Of a DNA stretch of 64,000 nucleotides, positions 32,108-43,383 are shown one piece after another (the stretch's first letter is position 1; every line of letters starts with the position of its first letter). This stretch comes from Albugo candida. Its lineage: Eukaryota; Oomycota; Peronosporomycetes; Albuginales. A program made the position numbers and the translations under genes. The stretch spans positions 1-64,000 of the forward strand of contig JBDOQK010000004.1 of the NCBI GenBank assembly GCA_040437565.1. The letters are read 5' to 3'. The notes below the pieces were generated by a model that saw only the letters and a list, made by a program, of their open reading frames with translations, searched no databases and had not been told where the DNA came from.

Positions 32108-33898
32108 TCAATGGATTGCTTTATTGAAGGAATCCGTTTGCTGCAGCTCTAACAATTCTTGTTCTAAGACTTGGGCTTTTTTCTGTTCCACATCACAACG
32201 CTGTTTAAACTTGACCACGATAGCCTGCAAGTCGTCCAAAACAAATGCGTCTTCGCTGTCACTCTCACGAGCCGTAATGTCATCGTTATTTCTTCCTTCT
32301 TTATCTTCTTTCTCTTCCATTGAGCTTGACATCGATCCAGATGACACAAACAAACTCCGTCGAGTATTTGATTCCCGAATTTGTTCTCCGTTCGACGACT
32401 CTTTCATCGGTGAGGCAGACGAAGCGACTGATTCCACTTCATCCTGCTTTGTGATTTCTTGGGAGGCCTCTGATGCCAATCTACAACTCCCATCTCCATC
32501 ACATGATATCTGCTCACTGATGAAAGACTCCCAATTGACAAAATTGATCTGACTCTCAACGCTGTGATTGGAGCTTGGAGCTACAACGTCATATGCACGG
32601 AACAATCCCAACATTTCCGAATTAGAGGCCCCACTGCGCCATAAAGCATCTTCCTCTTCTGTCACATTCTCCATGATAGATGACTCGTCTGCAGCGCTCT
32701 TCTGTACGACACTTGACGTCTTTACGGGTATTGGGTGATCTTGATTCGATAACTGAATGGCAGCATTCTCTAAAGTTTCCTCTTGTCCCTTATCTTTTTT
32801 CGAATTTTGGAGCACAATTAATTCCTTTTGTAATTTATCAATTGCTTGTAATAATTCCGTCTCCCGCGACGTTTTCTCTTCACGCAATTTTACAATAACA
32901 CTTTTGTATTCGGCTCGAACTTGCTCCAAATCTTTCGACTGAATAAGATCCAATTCCGAGTGAAGTGCTTCGACCTCTCCCAGTGCGGCCGTATGCTTTA
33001 GCGATTGCGCATCCAATTCATCTGTCAGTTGCTTTACCGTTTTTTGGCTTTTACGCAATTTTTCGAGCGCTTCGTCTCGTTCTTTAATCGTAACACAGAG
33101 CCCGTGATCCAATGCGTTTACTCTCTGCTGTGTGACATCTTTTTCCAGGGTCAGTGTTTCCAATTTTTTCTCAAAACGCTCTTTTTCCGATCGTTTGTCA
33201 GACTCAAAATTGCTTAATGTTTTCTCTGTTTGATACAATTTCCGCTCTAAATTCGACTGCAAAATGGACCGCTGGAGAATCTGCTTTTCAAGGTTTTGCG
33301 TGTGTTTGCGTTGCGCCTCTAATTTGCTGTCTGCTTCGCGCTGTGTATGGCGCAAAGAAACGCGCAATTCATTTTGAAGCTTTTCGAAATGAGCAAGTTG
33401 AAGTTGAAGTTGCTGGACATCGGCGCGACATTCGTGCAACTTCTCCCCGCGCAATGTAGCCATCGACGGGTTTACGTCCATCACATGATGGTTATTCTTT
33501 TTGCAGCATGTGTGCCACACGAAATGGACATTAGTACCCCCAGGGGTACGATGCTTGGATCCTTGCTTTCCATGCAGTAAATCATTTCGTTCCTTTACCA
33601 CTTGAGCCGCATACCGTTCAAGAAATAGCTTTCTTTCTTCTTCTTGTGCGACATTTCGCGTCAGCGTTGTGACATGCTTTTTCAATATGTCCAAATCTTG
33701 CTCCAAACCAGTTGTATACAGTCGCAAATGAGAAGTCATTGTTTCCATTTCTGTATACTTTGGAACGATGTTGAGCACATACATGAGTAACCGTTGTGGA
33801 TCGGAGGACGGAGGAATTGGAGGAAGCTCGTTGAACTCAAACGCCAGCTCCAATTCTTCATTTTCATCATTCAATTCAGTTTTGGTGTCCATTTCCAT
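32108..33898 (-). CDS. Long coiled-coil protein, 596 aa
   Basis: One exon. After an acidic start (MEMDTKTELNDENEELELAF) there is a Pro-rich turn (ELPPIPPSSDP), then heptad-rich coiled coil at about residues 60-110 and 160-375 (for example LRHTQREADSKLEAQRKHTQ, DEALEKLRKSQKTVKQLTDE). A Ser/Glu-rich tail with likely phosphorylation sites follows (SVASSASPMKESS, SSGSMSSSMEEKED). A short final helix ends at the stop 32108-32110. No motor, kinase or other domain is seen. It is probably a cytoskeletal or trafficking tether. Its ATG lies 80 bp from the divergent HEI10-like start. Confidence 0.8.
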   Translation of the reverse strand: MEMDTKTELNDENEELELAFEFNELPPIPPSSDPQRLLMYVLNIVPKYTEMETMTSHLRLYTTGLEQDLDILKKHVTTLTRNVAQEEERKLFLERYAAQVVKERNDLLHGKQGSKHRTPGGTNVHFVWHTCCKKNNHHVMDVNPSMATLRGEKLHECRADVQQLQLQLAHFEKLQNELRVSLRHTQREADSKLEAQRKHTQNLEKQILQRSILQSNLERKLYQTEKTLSNFESDKRSEKERFEKKLETLTLEKDVTQQRVNALDHGLCVTIKERDEALEKLRKSQKTVKQLTDELDAQSLKHTAALGEVEALHSELDLIQSKDLEQVRAEYKSVIVKLREEKTSRETELLQAIDKLQKELIVLQNSKKDKGQEETLENAAIQLSNQDHPIPVKTSSVVQKSAADESSIMENVTEEEDALWRSGASNSEMLGLFRAYDVVAPSSNHSVESQINFVNWESFISEQISCDGDGSCRLASEASQEITKQDEVESVASSASPMKESSNGEQIRESNTRRSLFVSSGSMSSSMEEKEDKEGRNNDDITARESDSEDAFVLDDLQAIVVKFKQRCDVEQKKAQVLEQELLELQQTDSFNKAIH

Positions 33899-33978
33899 TG
33901 CAGCATTACAATATCACGATTCAAAATTAAAAAATTGAATTGTACAATTCATCATCAAGACCATCACTCGACACAAAA

Positions 33979-35887
33979 ATGGAAGACCCCGCGCGCGTCA
34001 ACGACATTTCCTGCAACGTACGCAAAATGCAAGCGCGCAAAGCGCTATTGACCGACGATATGGACGATAACGACACATCCTTCCCTATTTCGGCGGAGCG
34101 TATCCGCCCACAGCTCCGCTGCAACGCGTGTTGGGAACGAATTCTCTCCAGCACACACTCTGCGCAAACATGTTATCGGACATACTGCAGTCACCTCTTT
34201 TGCGTACGCTATCAATTTAGACGCTAAGGAACCCACATCACCATAGCGACCTACAGGAAAAGTGCGCGTACAAACATTTCGGCGGGGGTCAATTGGTGTG
34301 TCCTGCGTGTCACTCAGGTGCGTCCTACATGTCAGGAGGATTCACTCAGCTCATTATCCCTCAAAAGATATGAGGTATAGTACCATTATTTGAGTGTGAG
34401 GGAAAATCATGACGTGTTTGGGAATGGAATTCATAAGTCGGAACGGAATCAGTGAAACGTACGTGAGGAGCGAGTCAAGAATACTGAAAATACGAAGAAA
34501 TGAATGATGTAGGACGATTCGAAGTGCAGCAGATCCAAAGGTTCGAAATCGACGTATTATCTGGCGATATGAATCGTGACGCAGTGTCCGTAGCGAAGGG
34601 AGGCAAGTAGTAGTGCAACTGGTTACGATGATGTGACAGGAGATGCAGGTGATATGGGAAGAGATGATGGCCGATCCGACAGCGTGTTTTCGTAAGTGGA
34701 TAACCTCATGTGCAGTAAAGTGGTCCTCAAAAGTGTTCATCAGAATCTTTTCAGCAATCGCTTGGTAAAGTGAAGTACTTTTGGCTGGCTTATTATTGAG
34801 AAAGGGTCACATTTGGATGTAGACTTCATTATGGTATCAATGTGAGGGACTGACGTTGGGATGCAATTTCAATGGAATTCGCTTGTAGTTTCAGCTCGCA
34901 CAAGATGCATATCGGTGTGGATGTAGTATCAATTTGTAATCGATTTGTGTACCCAATGATGATCCGTGTAGACAAGAACAGAATCGACGGCATATGAGTA
35001 CTATTTTTGCTGTATTAGGTGATTGTCATAGCTCTGATGGAGGAAGTAGTCGAGGATCAAAAGAATTTCGAGGCTCAGCATGGGGAAAAGTACATACAAC
35101 TGAAGAATTATACTGACCAGATAGAAGCTGAGCTCGGAGAAATCCGATCGAAAATGGAGTCATTGACATCATCAAATGAGGAATTACGCGAGGTCTCAAG
35201 CTATCCGTCTGATTTATGATATTGATTACATTGCTGGCAGGCGTATCGAGAAAAAGCTCGAAAGTGTAGAAATTGGGAAAAGATGGTATTTATAGTCGAA
35301 TTTTTGGCGTAAATAGTGCTCATTCAGAACGTGTCTAGTGCAAAGCACTTAAAGCTCAACATACGACACGCGGGGCACCATCTCCATCAAGCTCCTCGGC
35401 ATCTATGGGTCATACAATCAGACCAGAATCCAATGCTTACGGAACACTACCGGCTCAATTTGCTCGTTCCATATCTCGACCACTTTCATACACATCTGAG
35501 AAATCTCCTGGTATGCTACTTAGGCCTCAGGTGGCGCCTCTGAGGCGACCGGAAACACCCAATATTGTTCGACAAAGACCAAATCGGCCGATTTTAGAGC
35601 GTGTTCCAAGAACAAATTCGGGTTGGTAGTACACATTTCGTGATACTATATTGGTTCACTTGTAACGTGCGCTCAGCTTATCAACAACCTCACTCAGTCC
35701 CGATTTCAAGACCACACGTAGTTCGTCCAAAGACACCGATACAATTGACCCAACGAAGTGCTTTTGTCCAAAAGCGGTACGTGATCATCGACACGTCACT
35801 CCGTCATACAAAACACGAAACTAAAGGCTCGTTTTCAAGTCCAATCTTCTGAATGCAAAACTCCAAAAGTACACGAAAATCAAGTAG
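33979..35887 (+). CDS. RING-finger protein of the HEI10/CCNB1IP1 type (probable meiotic crossover factor)
   Basis: Exon 1 (33979-34203) carries RCNACWERI and YCSHLFC; exon 2 from 34257 supplies EKCAYKHFGGGQLVCPACHS. Together they make a C-x2-C...C-x-H-x2-C-x2-C...C-x2-C RING like that of HEI10. A coiled-coil exon (about 35033-35192: DQKNFEAQHGEKYIQLKNYT, IEAELGEIRSKMESL) and small exons 35241-35285, 35339-35621, 35677-35776 and 35827-35887 join in phase. These give a C terminus rich in Arg/Pro/Ser (FARSISRPLSY, RPQVAPLRRPETP) ending KLQKYTKIK. RING, then coiled coil, then basic disordered tail is the HEI10/Zip3 architecture, where the protein marks crossover sites. The 34320-35018 stretch, which should hold one more conserved exon, was not resolved, so the model is incomplete. 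Confidence 0.65.
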
Positions 35888-35896
35888 GAAGAAAAG

Positions 35897-36088
35897 ATGA
35901 GAAAGAATTCGATTGATTTGACTTTATTTACCATTTTCGCAATTATCGCGTTACAATACTCTCATCGTTCTACTTATCAGTCGGTCAATTTTGACGGATA
36001 CGATCTGAGCGTGAATTATAGCTTTACGGAATGGTTGAAGATTCTACAAGCAACGATAAATACACAGTTCTTTGGAAGAATACAATGA
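35897..36088 (+). CDS. Very short ORF, doubtful
   Basis: 63 codons starting MRKNSIDLTLFTIFAIIALQ, which reads like a signal peptide or anchor, then a short tail. It lies between the end of the HEI10-like gene (35887) and the stop of the minus-strand gene (36099), where untranslated sequence is expected. There is no domain. It may be a small secreted/membrane peptide or chance. Confidence 0.2.
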   Translation: MRKNSIDLTLFTIFAIIALQYSHRSTYQSVNFDGYDLSVNYSFTEWLKILQATINTQFFGRIQ

Positions 36089-36098
36089 ATTCGGGTTT

Positions 36099-36861
36099 CT
36101 ATACCGCAAAAACTGGGTTGCCAATATGACAAAGAAGTGATGTCACTCCTTGTGATCGAATCTCTGCGACTGTTGCCTTCAATGCGGACAATTCTTCGAG
36201 GATAGCGTCTTTCAACGATGCGATTCTACACTGTTCTACTTGCAAACACGCTCCAATCTCATTCACGATGGACTCCAAACTCTCCAATTGCTGCATCATC
36301 AATTCACCATCACCGCGAGCTTGGAAACTCACTTTCACATCTACAAAATCACATCACAATCGATCCGGTCGCAGCCTTAAGACAGGACTCACCATCATCT
36401 CGCTCTTCCTTCCATTCCAAGTCCGCAGTATCCCGTCTCACTGAAGAATCACTATAGACCACAATCAGATACATTGGCTCAATATCGCGATGGAATCACT
36501 TCTACCTGGAAGCGATGGTATCTCGACCCGACCACCAAGTCTCGGTGCACTCTTTACAATCGGCGTTGCTCCGCCATGAGATCCGCGCTTGCAATCTATC
36601 CGCACACGAAGTGGTCAAGCTTGATGGACGATAGTGTGGAGATTGCCGATGAGCTTGTGGTCGCTTCATTGCTACGCCGTAATGACCCAATTCATGCAGA
36701 GTCATTCTTCTCTCTTTATGTTTTGTGGCACGATCCTTCTTTACACCAAGTGATCTTGCTAAATTAGGATCTTGAATTCGGACCAATTTGTGTGCGATGG
36801 AATCATTGCGTCGACATTTTGTCTCTTCATAGAGATTCACTGTTTTCAGCGTCAGTGTCAT
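36099..36861 (-). CDS. Small protein with C-terminal coiled coil, 218 aa, unidentified
   Basis: Three exons (36861-36506, 36451-36393, 36340-36099) join in frame through 54- and 52-nt introns with clean GT-AG borders. The N-terminal half is basic (MTLTLKTVNLYEETKCRRND, KKDRATKHKERR) and Trp/Arg-containing (ARISWRSNADC). The second half is a coiled coil (ELMMQQLESLESIVNEIGAC, SLKDAILEELSALKATVAEI). The hinge SDSSVRRDTADLEWKEERDD is acidic. I do not recognise the family; the size and coiled coil would suit a subunit of a tethering, kinetochore or cilia complex. That no stop interrupts the three-exon frame supports the model. Confidence 0.65.
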
Positions 36862-37141
36862 GGAATGCTCCGAAACAAAAGTGATAGAAGCGACAGGATG
36901 AAGAAGTGTGCATGATTACGGGGGGACACGTGGGTGGGTGATGCACTTGCCACGTTTATAGTGCCAGCGCGGAGGGTACAGAGAGCGGTTCAAAGACCAC
37001 TGAGAAAAAAGAACCGAATGGATGTCACGGTCGTTCATGTATAAAGTAGCACTGCGATGTATAGGACTCTGTATGTAACGCGATTAAACGATCGAACGGT
37101 TGAAGAGATTCGTTGTGTGGCACGTTAAATTAGTTTTTACA

Positions 37142-38462
37142 ATGGTGCTAAGCAACAAAGCACTCACTGGCATCGCCACTTACCGATACAAACCGTGAGC
37201 GTATTTTCTATCCCATCTTTACGTGTATCGCTGACTATGACTTATAGCGGGACCTACACACTTTTGGATAATTTATTGAGTCCATTCTGGACTCGATGTG
37301 TGTCATTCTTTCCACTTTGGATGGCGCCCAATTTGATCACCTTATTGGGAACTTGCACTCTGTTCCTAACAACTGCCATCCAGCTAATTTATTCTCCCCA
37401 CTTTTCAGAGACACCTCCTCGATGGATTCCTATGGCTGCAGCCTCGGGCTTGTTCATCTACCAGACACTGGACGCACTGGACGGAAAACAAGCGCGTCGA
37501 ACCGGATCGTCATCGCCTTTGGGTCAGCTGTTTGATCACGGTACCGTACCTCTCTAAAACCTACCTATCCTAATAGTATGTGGCAGGATGCGACGCTGTT
37601 TGTACACTATTTACAGCACTCAGTGCCGCGGCAACGGTGCAATACGGCGGAGGCTTTGGCACATTTTTCCTTCTTTCTTCACTCTGCATCACATTTTACC
37701 TCGCACAATGGGAAGAGTATCACACAGGCATTATGACTTGTGGAAATGGCGTTATCGGAGTCACGGAGGGACAATTTCTGCTCATTGGAGTACATTTGAT
37801 CGCAGTGGTCTTTGGGAACAATTTGTATACCCATCCGTTATTCCATTCCGAGCGAATCGGAATTGTGACGCCGGCAACAGCTCTCCTCACAGGTCTTATT
37901 GCCAGTAACATTCTCCTTGTGCTCGGTAATATCACTCGTGTGCTGAAAAACGATCAACGCATCCCGGCCGATGAAATGGGGCACAAACACGTGTCCAAAT
38001 TTTTGGCTTGTGTCCAGCTCATTCCCGTCGTACTCGTATCCATTTCCAGTTGGCTGTGGATTTCAGGGCCGAGCGAAGCAGAGTATCGTGCTTTTCCATT
38101 ACTTTTTCTTGGTCCAATTGGCATTTTGTATGTTCTTTTATCGGTATGTTCCTTCCACGTTGCCGATTCGGATGATTTGAGATCGTAGATGTCTTTAGAC
38201 TCGAATGATTGTCAGTCATATGTGCAAAGTCCCCTTTCCATCTCAATTGCGTGTGCTTCTTCCTGTGGTTTTGGTGACAATGAATGCACACTTTCCGCGA
38301 TGGATTGGCCGCTCAGAGTCGTGGATCCATCCGATGGTGGCAACGATCAGTTTTGGAGCGTTCATGTTGGCGGTCTACACGCACTACGTCTACCATGTCG
38401 TGACGGAAATTTGTGGCCATCTTGGGATTCACGCTTTCAAGATAAAAGCCCGAAAAGAGTGA
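37142..38462 (+). CDS. EPT1: CDP-ethanolamine/choline phosphotransferase (EPT/CPT family)
   Basis: Four exons (37142-37194, 37248-37540, 37587-38143, 38199-38462) encode 388 aa, the family's normal length. The CDP-alcohol phosphatidyltransferase motif DG-x2-AR-x8-G-x3-D-x3-D is seen as DALDGKQARR ... SSPLGQLFDHGCDA, split by intron 2. The N terminus (YTLLDNLLSPFW, FFPLWMAPNLITLLG) and about ten membrane helices fit. The end shows MIVSHMCKVPF. The enzyme transfers phosphoethanolamine or phosphocholine to diacylglycerol in the last Kennedy-pathway step at the ER/Golgi. Which head group is preferred cannot be read by eye. Confidence 0.95.
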
Positions 38463-38475
38463 TGCAAATACACTT

Positions 38476-39983
38476 TCAATTTTCTTCAAAACGGTCTTTT
38501 GACTCACTTGTCACAAATATCTCAATACGATCCACCAATTCTGCTTTTCGTCCTGATGTCGGTTGGCTGTGGAAGCGGAGAAATGCCTGCAACTCTTTGA
38601 CAGTTTGTCTTCCAGTCGTATTCTTCTCCACCATTTCTCGCCATTTCCCCAAATCGAACATCTGAGAGGGTGACAAATCGCTTTGTGTATCAATTGAATC
38701 GATTCGTTTGGCGCGTTTTATGGGCTTCTCCTTCATCCTCGACGCCGACTTGGACTATAAAGCTTGTGATGACAAGTCTCGGGAACGTGTATGTCGTACC
38801 TTTCGTTTGGTCTCCGCAGTGTCTGACATTGCTCCAAAGGCTTCTTTGAATCTCTCAATTGCGTCCTTCACAGAACAGCAGCCTCAGCAACACGTGAGCC
38901 TTACATTAAAGTCAACCTGGACGTCCTCTTGAGCAAATCCTGCTGCATCGGGTAAGGTGGAGTCGTGAGCTTCATCGTATTCCAGCTCTTCTTCATTCAA
39001 TGCAAGTGCCTGAATGCTTGCATAATGCTTCTGAAGCTCTATGTACACATTCAGCAGGACGCAACATACTCCCAAAGAGCGATACTCGACCTGGATTCTC
39101 GAATCTCGGCACATCTGCAAGCTCAAGCTTTTCGATCATCGTCATGGCCAAATTCACAGCTTCTTTATCAACTACGAAGAACTGAACAGAGCTCCAAGAA
39201 GATAAAAGTATGACCAACCGGTTGGAATCTCGTGATTGTCCACGCGTATGTCTCGAATATCGTCGAGATACGGAAGGAAGATCACGTGGAAGCCTGTAGG
39301 TCTGATCTGCCCCAACTCATCGTTCTCCTCGCGCTGGGGCAGGAGTGCGACATAGCGAGGCTCACTATACTTTCTTGCAATCATTCGCGCCAAACCATAC
39401 ATTTTCTTCTTTTCCATAGCCAAAAGCAAAGCAATCAATGCCTTGGTACTTCCCTCAATGAAAGCATCGCATGGAAATATGAAATACGGAGATCGAATAT
39501 TATCACAATCACGAAGAGAGTCAATCGACTGGAAGCAGATGAGCTCGAAACTGGGCGTTCCGGCGAATTTCATCTCCATCACATCGTCTTTGGAAAAGTA
39601 GACCCGAGTGCCTCCGTATGCGTAATATCGTTTGATCTGCTCTGGAGTGAGATACGCGCCAGTATCCTCACAGAGCCATTTCGTCTCTGCGACGAGAGGT
39701 CGATTGGTTGTGGCATTGAGAAATATTGGCGTGCTTTTGTGCTGAACGATTGCTAAAGCGTATACTTCGACGCCGATGGAAATTGAGTGTGTGAGGCGTA
39801 ACGGGAGGATTGCGAGTCGACGTTTCCGAAANNNNNNNNNNNNNNNNNNNNNNNNNNNNNNNNNNNNNNNNNNNNNNNNNNNNNNNNNNNNNNNNNNNNN
39901 NNNNNNNNNNNNNNNNNNNNNNNNNNNNNNNATTCTTGAGTTGTCTCATTTTCTTCCGATTCAGTTTCATTCCAAACATCCAT
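38476..39983 (-). CDS. XRCC6: Ku70 DNA end-binding protein, middle lost in a gap
   Basis: Exon 1 starts at 39983 (MDVWNETESEENETTQE) and runs into the 39832-39931 gap. After the gap: 39831-39219 (RKRRLAILPLRLTHSISIGV, CEDTGAYLTPEQIKRYYAYG, YFIFPCDAFIEGSTKALIAL, PTGFHVIFLPYLDDIRDI), 39171-39091, 39038-38917 (NPELQKHYASIQALAL), 38865-38800 and 38754-38476, all joined in phase. The C-terminal SAP domain is KELQAFLRFHSQPTSGRKAE. Ku70 with Ku80 forms the ring that loads on DNA ends for non-homologous end joining. About 230 residues of the N-terminal vWA-like domain are absent. The N run must therefore hide roughly 0.7 kb or more, unlike the other gaps. Confidence 0.95.
39832..39931. other. True sequencing gap (100 N) without duplicated flanks, inside Ku70
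   Basis: The flanks do not repeat. Comparison with the Ku70 family shows that about 230 residues are missing here, so 100 N is a placeholder. Confidence 0.85.
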
Positions 39984-40356
39984 CGAGAGCGTGCGTTTTT
40001 ATTACCCAATATGATTGGAGAGTATAGTATCAGCCAATCAAAAGCGCTAAGATATCTCCTTAGCAAAAAGGCGTCATGTAGTCGCACACATTCAAGTCGA
40101 CGTATCTATGGTATGCGTTTTCGTAGACGAACCAACAGCCGCCAAAATAGTATGACATCTTGCGTGCGATGTGATATGTGCGTCCCGCACTTATAACGTC
40201 TCGACGCAGAATCCGGAGCGAAATCGGTCGTAACGGCTCAATTAAAACGTCATCAGTCGGACCGATCAGACGTTTAACATCATCTTAACTACATCCCGTT
40301 CCAGTGAATAAACATTGCACATCTCAACACTTTCGACATACAAACTTGCAATATAA

Positions 40357-41195
40357 ATGTCAGACCAAAACGTTCTCGTTTTGCGTTCCATGTTCCCGAC
40401 GTGGGACTTGAATGCGCTGAATGATGTGCTTCACGCTAATCGAGACCACCTCGACAGAACAATCGATGCGATTTTATCCTTAACACATTCTTCCGACACC
40501 AAAGCGGCGCAACTCGTCTTACCGGAGGATTTTCTACGACTCCCAGAGCTCGAGAACCCTGCGCACAAGTATGCACCCACAGCTGCGCAGATGGAGCAGG
40601 ACGCGATGCTCGCTCGAATGCTGCAAACAGAGTATTTTGCGCGACAGTTGCTGTCAGACGACAGATTGATGTTTGAACGAAGCACTTTGGGTTTGCAGAA
40701 AGAGGAGAATGACATTTCTACCACAGAAGCGGCTTCCAAGGCGTATATAACCGCAAGGAAACGGATTTCTTCCGTGAGCGAAGGTATGAATGATTGCGGA
40801 CAATTGGAGCGAATTGCTGACTGCACAGTGCTATGTAGCTGCCAAAAGCAAAATGCATGAGTTATATCTTCGATTTCAGACGCGGAATGACGCACGAAGC
40901 CGCAGTGACCCGTACAGGTTGGTCGATCATTTTGATGTACCGTTTGATATGCTCAATTTTGTGCAGCCATCGCCCTTTAGTGGCCGCGGACTCGGATTCA
41001 GACGATGAATATGGTGGAGTTGGCTGTGCAAGTCGACGTGAGAGCGAAGTGCATCTCCGACCGGCGCAATACACGTTTGACAGAGCGAGTTCAGAGACGC
41101 GTGGAAAACCTATTGAGAGCCGATTTGGACAACCTCCACTTCCGAAATATGACGCAGGAAGTGTCAACCGTAGTGGAAGACAAAGGAGTGTTTAG
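40357..41195 (+). CDS. CUE-domain protein, 244 aa
   Basis: Three exons (40357-40773, 40829-40917, 40967-41195) join in frame. The first uses donor TCC|GTGAGC and skips a later in-frame GGTATG that would end early. Residues about 5-45 are a CUE-type ubiquitin-binding helix bundle (NVLVLRSMFPTWDLNALNDV, RTIDAILSL, with the MFP motif). Residues 80-105 form a helix (MEQDAMLARMLQTEYFARQL), seen after CUE/UBA domains in many trafficking and quality-control adaptors. The tail is polar (ADSDSDDEYGGVG, RFGQPPLPKYDAG). Likely a ubiquitin adaptor; the pathway is unknown. Confidence 0.85.
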
Positions 41196-41215
41196 CAAAT
41201 TATCGCATTTGACAC

Positions 41216-42372
41216 CTACAAATATTGATGGAAATCAATGCTGTCCGAACGTTGCCAGTCGCTGACTGAGTGGAGATTCTGATTCTCGGTCGTATTTCCG
41301 CAGATTTCATCTTCAAAATCCTCGAGCATCTCATCAGCAGCAGAAGTTTGCGTCCCCGTCATGTGTTGTCCCGTCATTTGTTGCTCTTCTTCCGTATGTT
41401 GTGGCCTCATTATGCGCATTTCTACAGACTTTTCGCCAATAAAGTAACCCTATGGAGAGACACATCGCATCCATTAATGGCATCATCATCAAACATGAAG
41501 ATATGTTCACGTCAAAGCAACGAAACAAACTTGCTGCTTCCATTGCAAAATTGTCGAAGTTGCAAATGGCCCATGAATTTCTCCATTTTCGAGACCTTTG
41601 TACTCCCACATGACTTCAGATGGAGCTTTATTGGCTGACGCTGTCGACACTGCATCTCCTCCTTTGGCTTCCAACGTGTCGTTCCGAGCAACAGAGTTTT
41701 CGGCTTCGATGAATTCTTCTTGGAGCTGACTGTACGTGTCGACATAACCGTGTGTCATCAACAAAGCAGCGGCCTCAGTGATTAGATCGAATTGCCGTTT
41801 CTCCTCTTCCGTCTGTGGTACCGGCTCGTGTATCTTCGTATCCTTTCCAGCATCAGAACGCTGACGCTTTCTTAAAGGACGTTTTGGTCGTTTTGTACCT
41901 TCAAGAAACATTAGATGGCAACAAACATACAACAATGCCACCTACCTAGACGTCGTAATGCATTTAAGACGTTTTCACCGGGCTCAAGCAATTGACCTAG
42001 AAGCTCCTTTGCTTTGACTATAGTAAGTGTCTCCTCTGTTTCTTCCCGTGCATTTATACGAAGATGAGCTTTACGCGCACGCTCCACCTGTTCCTCTGTG
42101 TACCCTTCCATCCAAGCGTCTTCTTGCACATTTTTCTCTTCCTTATTCCACACAAAATGACCATTTTCATCAAATCTTCCATCATCCTTTTCGTCCTTCA
42201 TATCGAATGATGTGAATCCAATAGCAGTACCTTTCTGCGCTTCGATCACTGTATTTCCATGAGGCCTATCAGATCCGTCTTCACCTTGCTTCTGCTCCTC
42301 TTGGTCGCTCATTTCTTGTAGAGAAGTATTCGATTTAGTATCAAATCTCACCATTTTCATGGGACCGGCCAA
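41216..42372 (-). CDS. CD2BP2: GYF-domain U5 snRNP-associated protein (LIN1/CD2BP2-like)
   Basis: Three exons (42372-41946, 41898-41531, 41449-41216) give 342 aa, matching human CD2BP2 (341 aa). Hallmarks: GFTSFDMKDEKDDGRFDENG followed by HFVWNKEEK and DAWMEGY, a basic segment (TKRPKRPLRKRQRSD), and the GYF domain MWEYKGLENGEIHGPF ... ILQWKQQ spliced to GYFIGEKSVEMR. The GYF domain binds proline-rich peptides. In yeast and human the protein associates with the U5 snRNP during tri-snRNP assembly. The intron falls exactly before the GYF tripeptide. The acidic C terminus (EMLEDFEDEIC) is typical. Confidence 0.92.
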
Positions 42373-43244
42373 TAATTCTACATCCGAGCAACATTACACA
42401 CACAAAATCATAATTCGATTGGTTGATCAGAAGTCGAGTCAACATTCAGAACACATAACGCAGAAAGAGAGCGAAGTCAAAGATTGTTGTGATAAGAAGA
42501 CTGGACTATATGGTCTACCAAATCACTAAGAGCAGCTGGTCAGAGTAAGCGAGGCTAAGGAGTTGTCACATCAGCCTGGATCTTGGGTCAGCTTCCTCGT
42601 CATGTCAGAGCTCGTTGTGTTGATAGTCGAAGGACCATTCACAAAATCTCACATAATCCCACCTTCCTTTACAACTTGATGGATGGGTGCAGCTCAAGTC
42701 TATAAGCCTTCTGAATGAGAAAAGCATCAATACATGCATGAGATATGATTTTCCATGCGATATTATCGATCGCGTGTGGGTACAGTGACATGTTGGATTG
42801 GGATGCTATCTCAGCCTTTGTCGTCAAAGAAATCTTCCTCTTCTGCAACTCATCTATATAGCTATTCCACAAAATTGCAGTGTTCTCTGTTTGCTTTCTT
42901 TCTTCTCTTCAATTGCTGGTAGCTCTGGCGAAGCAATATATGTCGATAATCAAACCACTGCGTTGATTGCGTTCCAAAGCCATTGATTCTCGCATTGCCC
43001 ATAACAGCTGTTCTATATGAGAAACTATCCTCAAACATCATCCATCGCTAATAGAATAACTTGCATGGCCGTTATGCATTTCTGCATGCTGCAGGAGTGA
43101 CAATTCCATGTAGGAGCAGCAGTTGAATTTTTGTGCATTTTCATTCGGTACAGGCGTATACGTATAGTTGAGTGTTATTAAGCAATTGGATTGATTAAAC
43201 AGGTCAAAGAAGTCGTAATAATAAAGTGTTAAAGTTTTCGCGTG
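42373..43244 (-). CDS. Unidentified minus-strand coding fragments (about 42669-43060)
   Basis: Two stretches look coding on the minus strand. About 43020-42950 reads IVSHIEQLLWAMRESMALER and NQRSG, followed by a GTTTGATT donor. About 42872-42669 reads ILWNSYIDELQKRKISLTTK and IAWKIISHACIDAFLIQKAY, ending at a stop at 42669. Charged amphipathic helices suggest a helical protein. A frame-consistent splice between them was not found (candidate introns of 31 or 51 nt lead to another frame). Upstream exons may lie in the 43245-43344 gap. The family is not recognised. Confidence 0.35.
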
Positions 43245-43344
43245 NNNNNNNNNNNNNNNNNNNNNNNNNNNNNNNNNNNNNNNNNNNNNNNNNNNNNNNN
43301 NNNNNNNNNNNNNNNNNNNNNNNNNNNNNNNNNNNNNNNNNNNN
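43245..43344. other. Assembly gap (100 N) without duplicated flanks
   Basis: The flanks (…gttttcgcgtg and atatttacgtt…) share no repeat, so sequence of unknown length is missing just upstream of the FCF1 start. Confidence 0.8.
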
Positions 43345-43383
43345 ATATTTACGTTACATATCGTAATTACACTCACTGGTCAA

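Noticed and set aside
34354-34740. A 128-codon minus-strand frame within the HEI10-like locus
   Set aside because: No start context, splice partner or recognisable content. It may be chance in an AT-rich stretch.
42905-42985. A 31-nt intron (GTTTGATT ... TCGCCAG) in the fragment near 42.9 kb
   Set aside because: The alternative 51-nt intron is more typical and neither gives a frame-consistent gene, so no claim is made.
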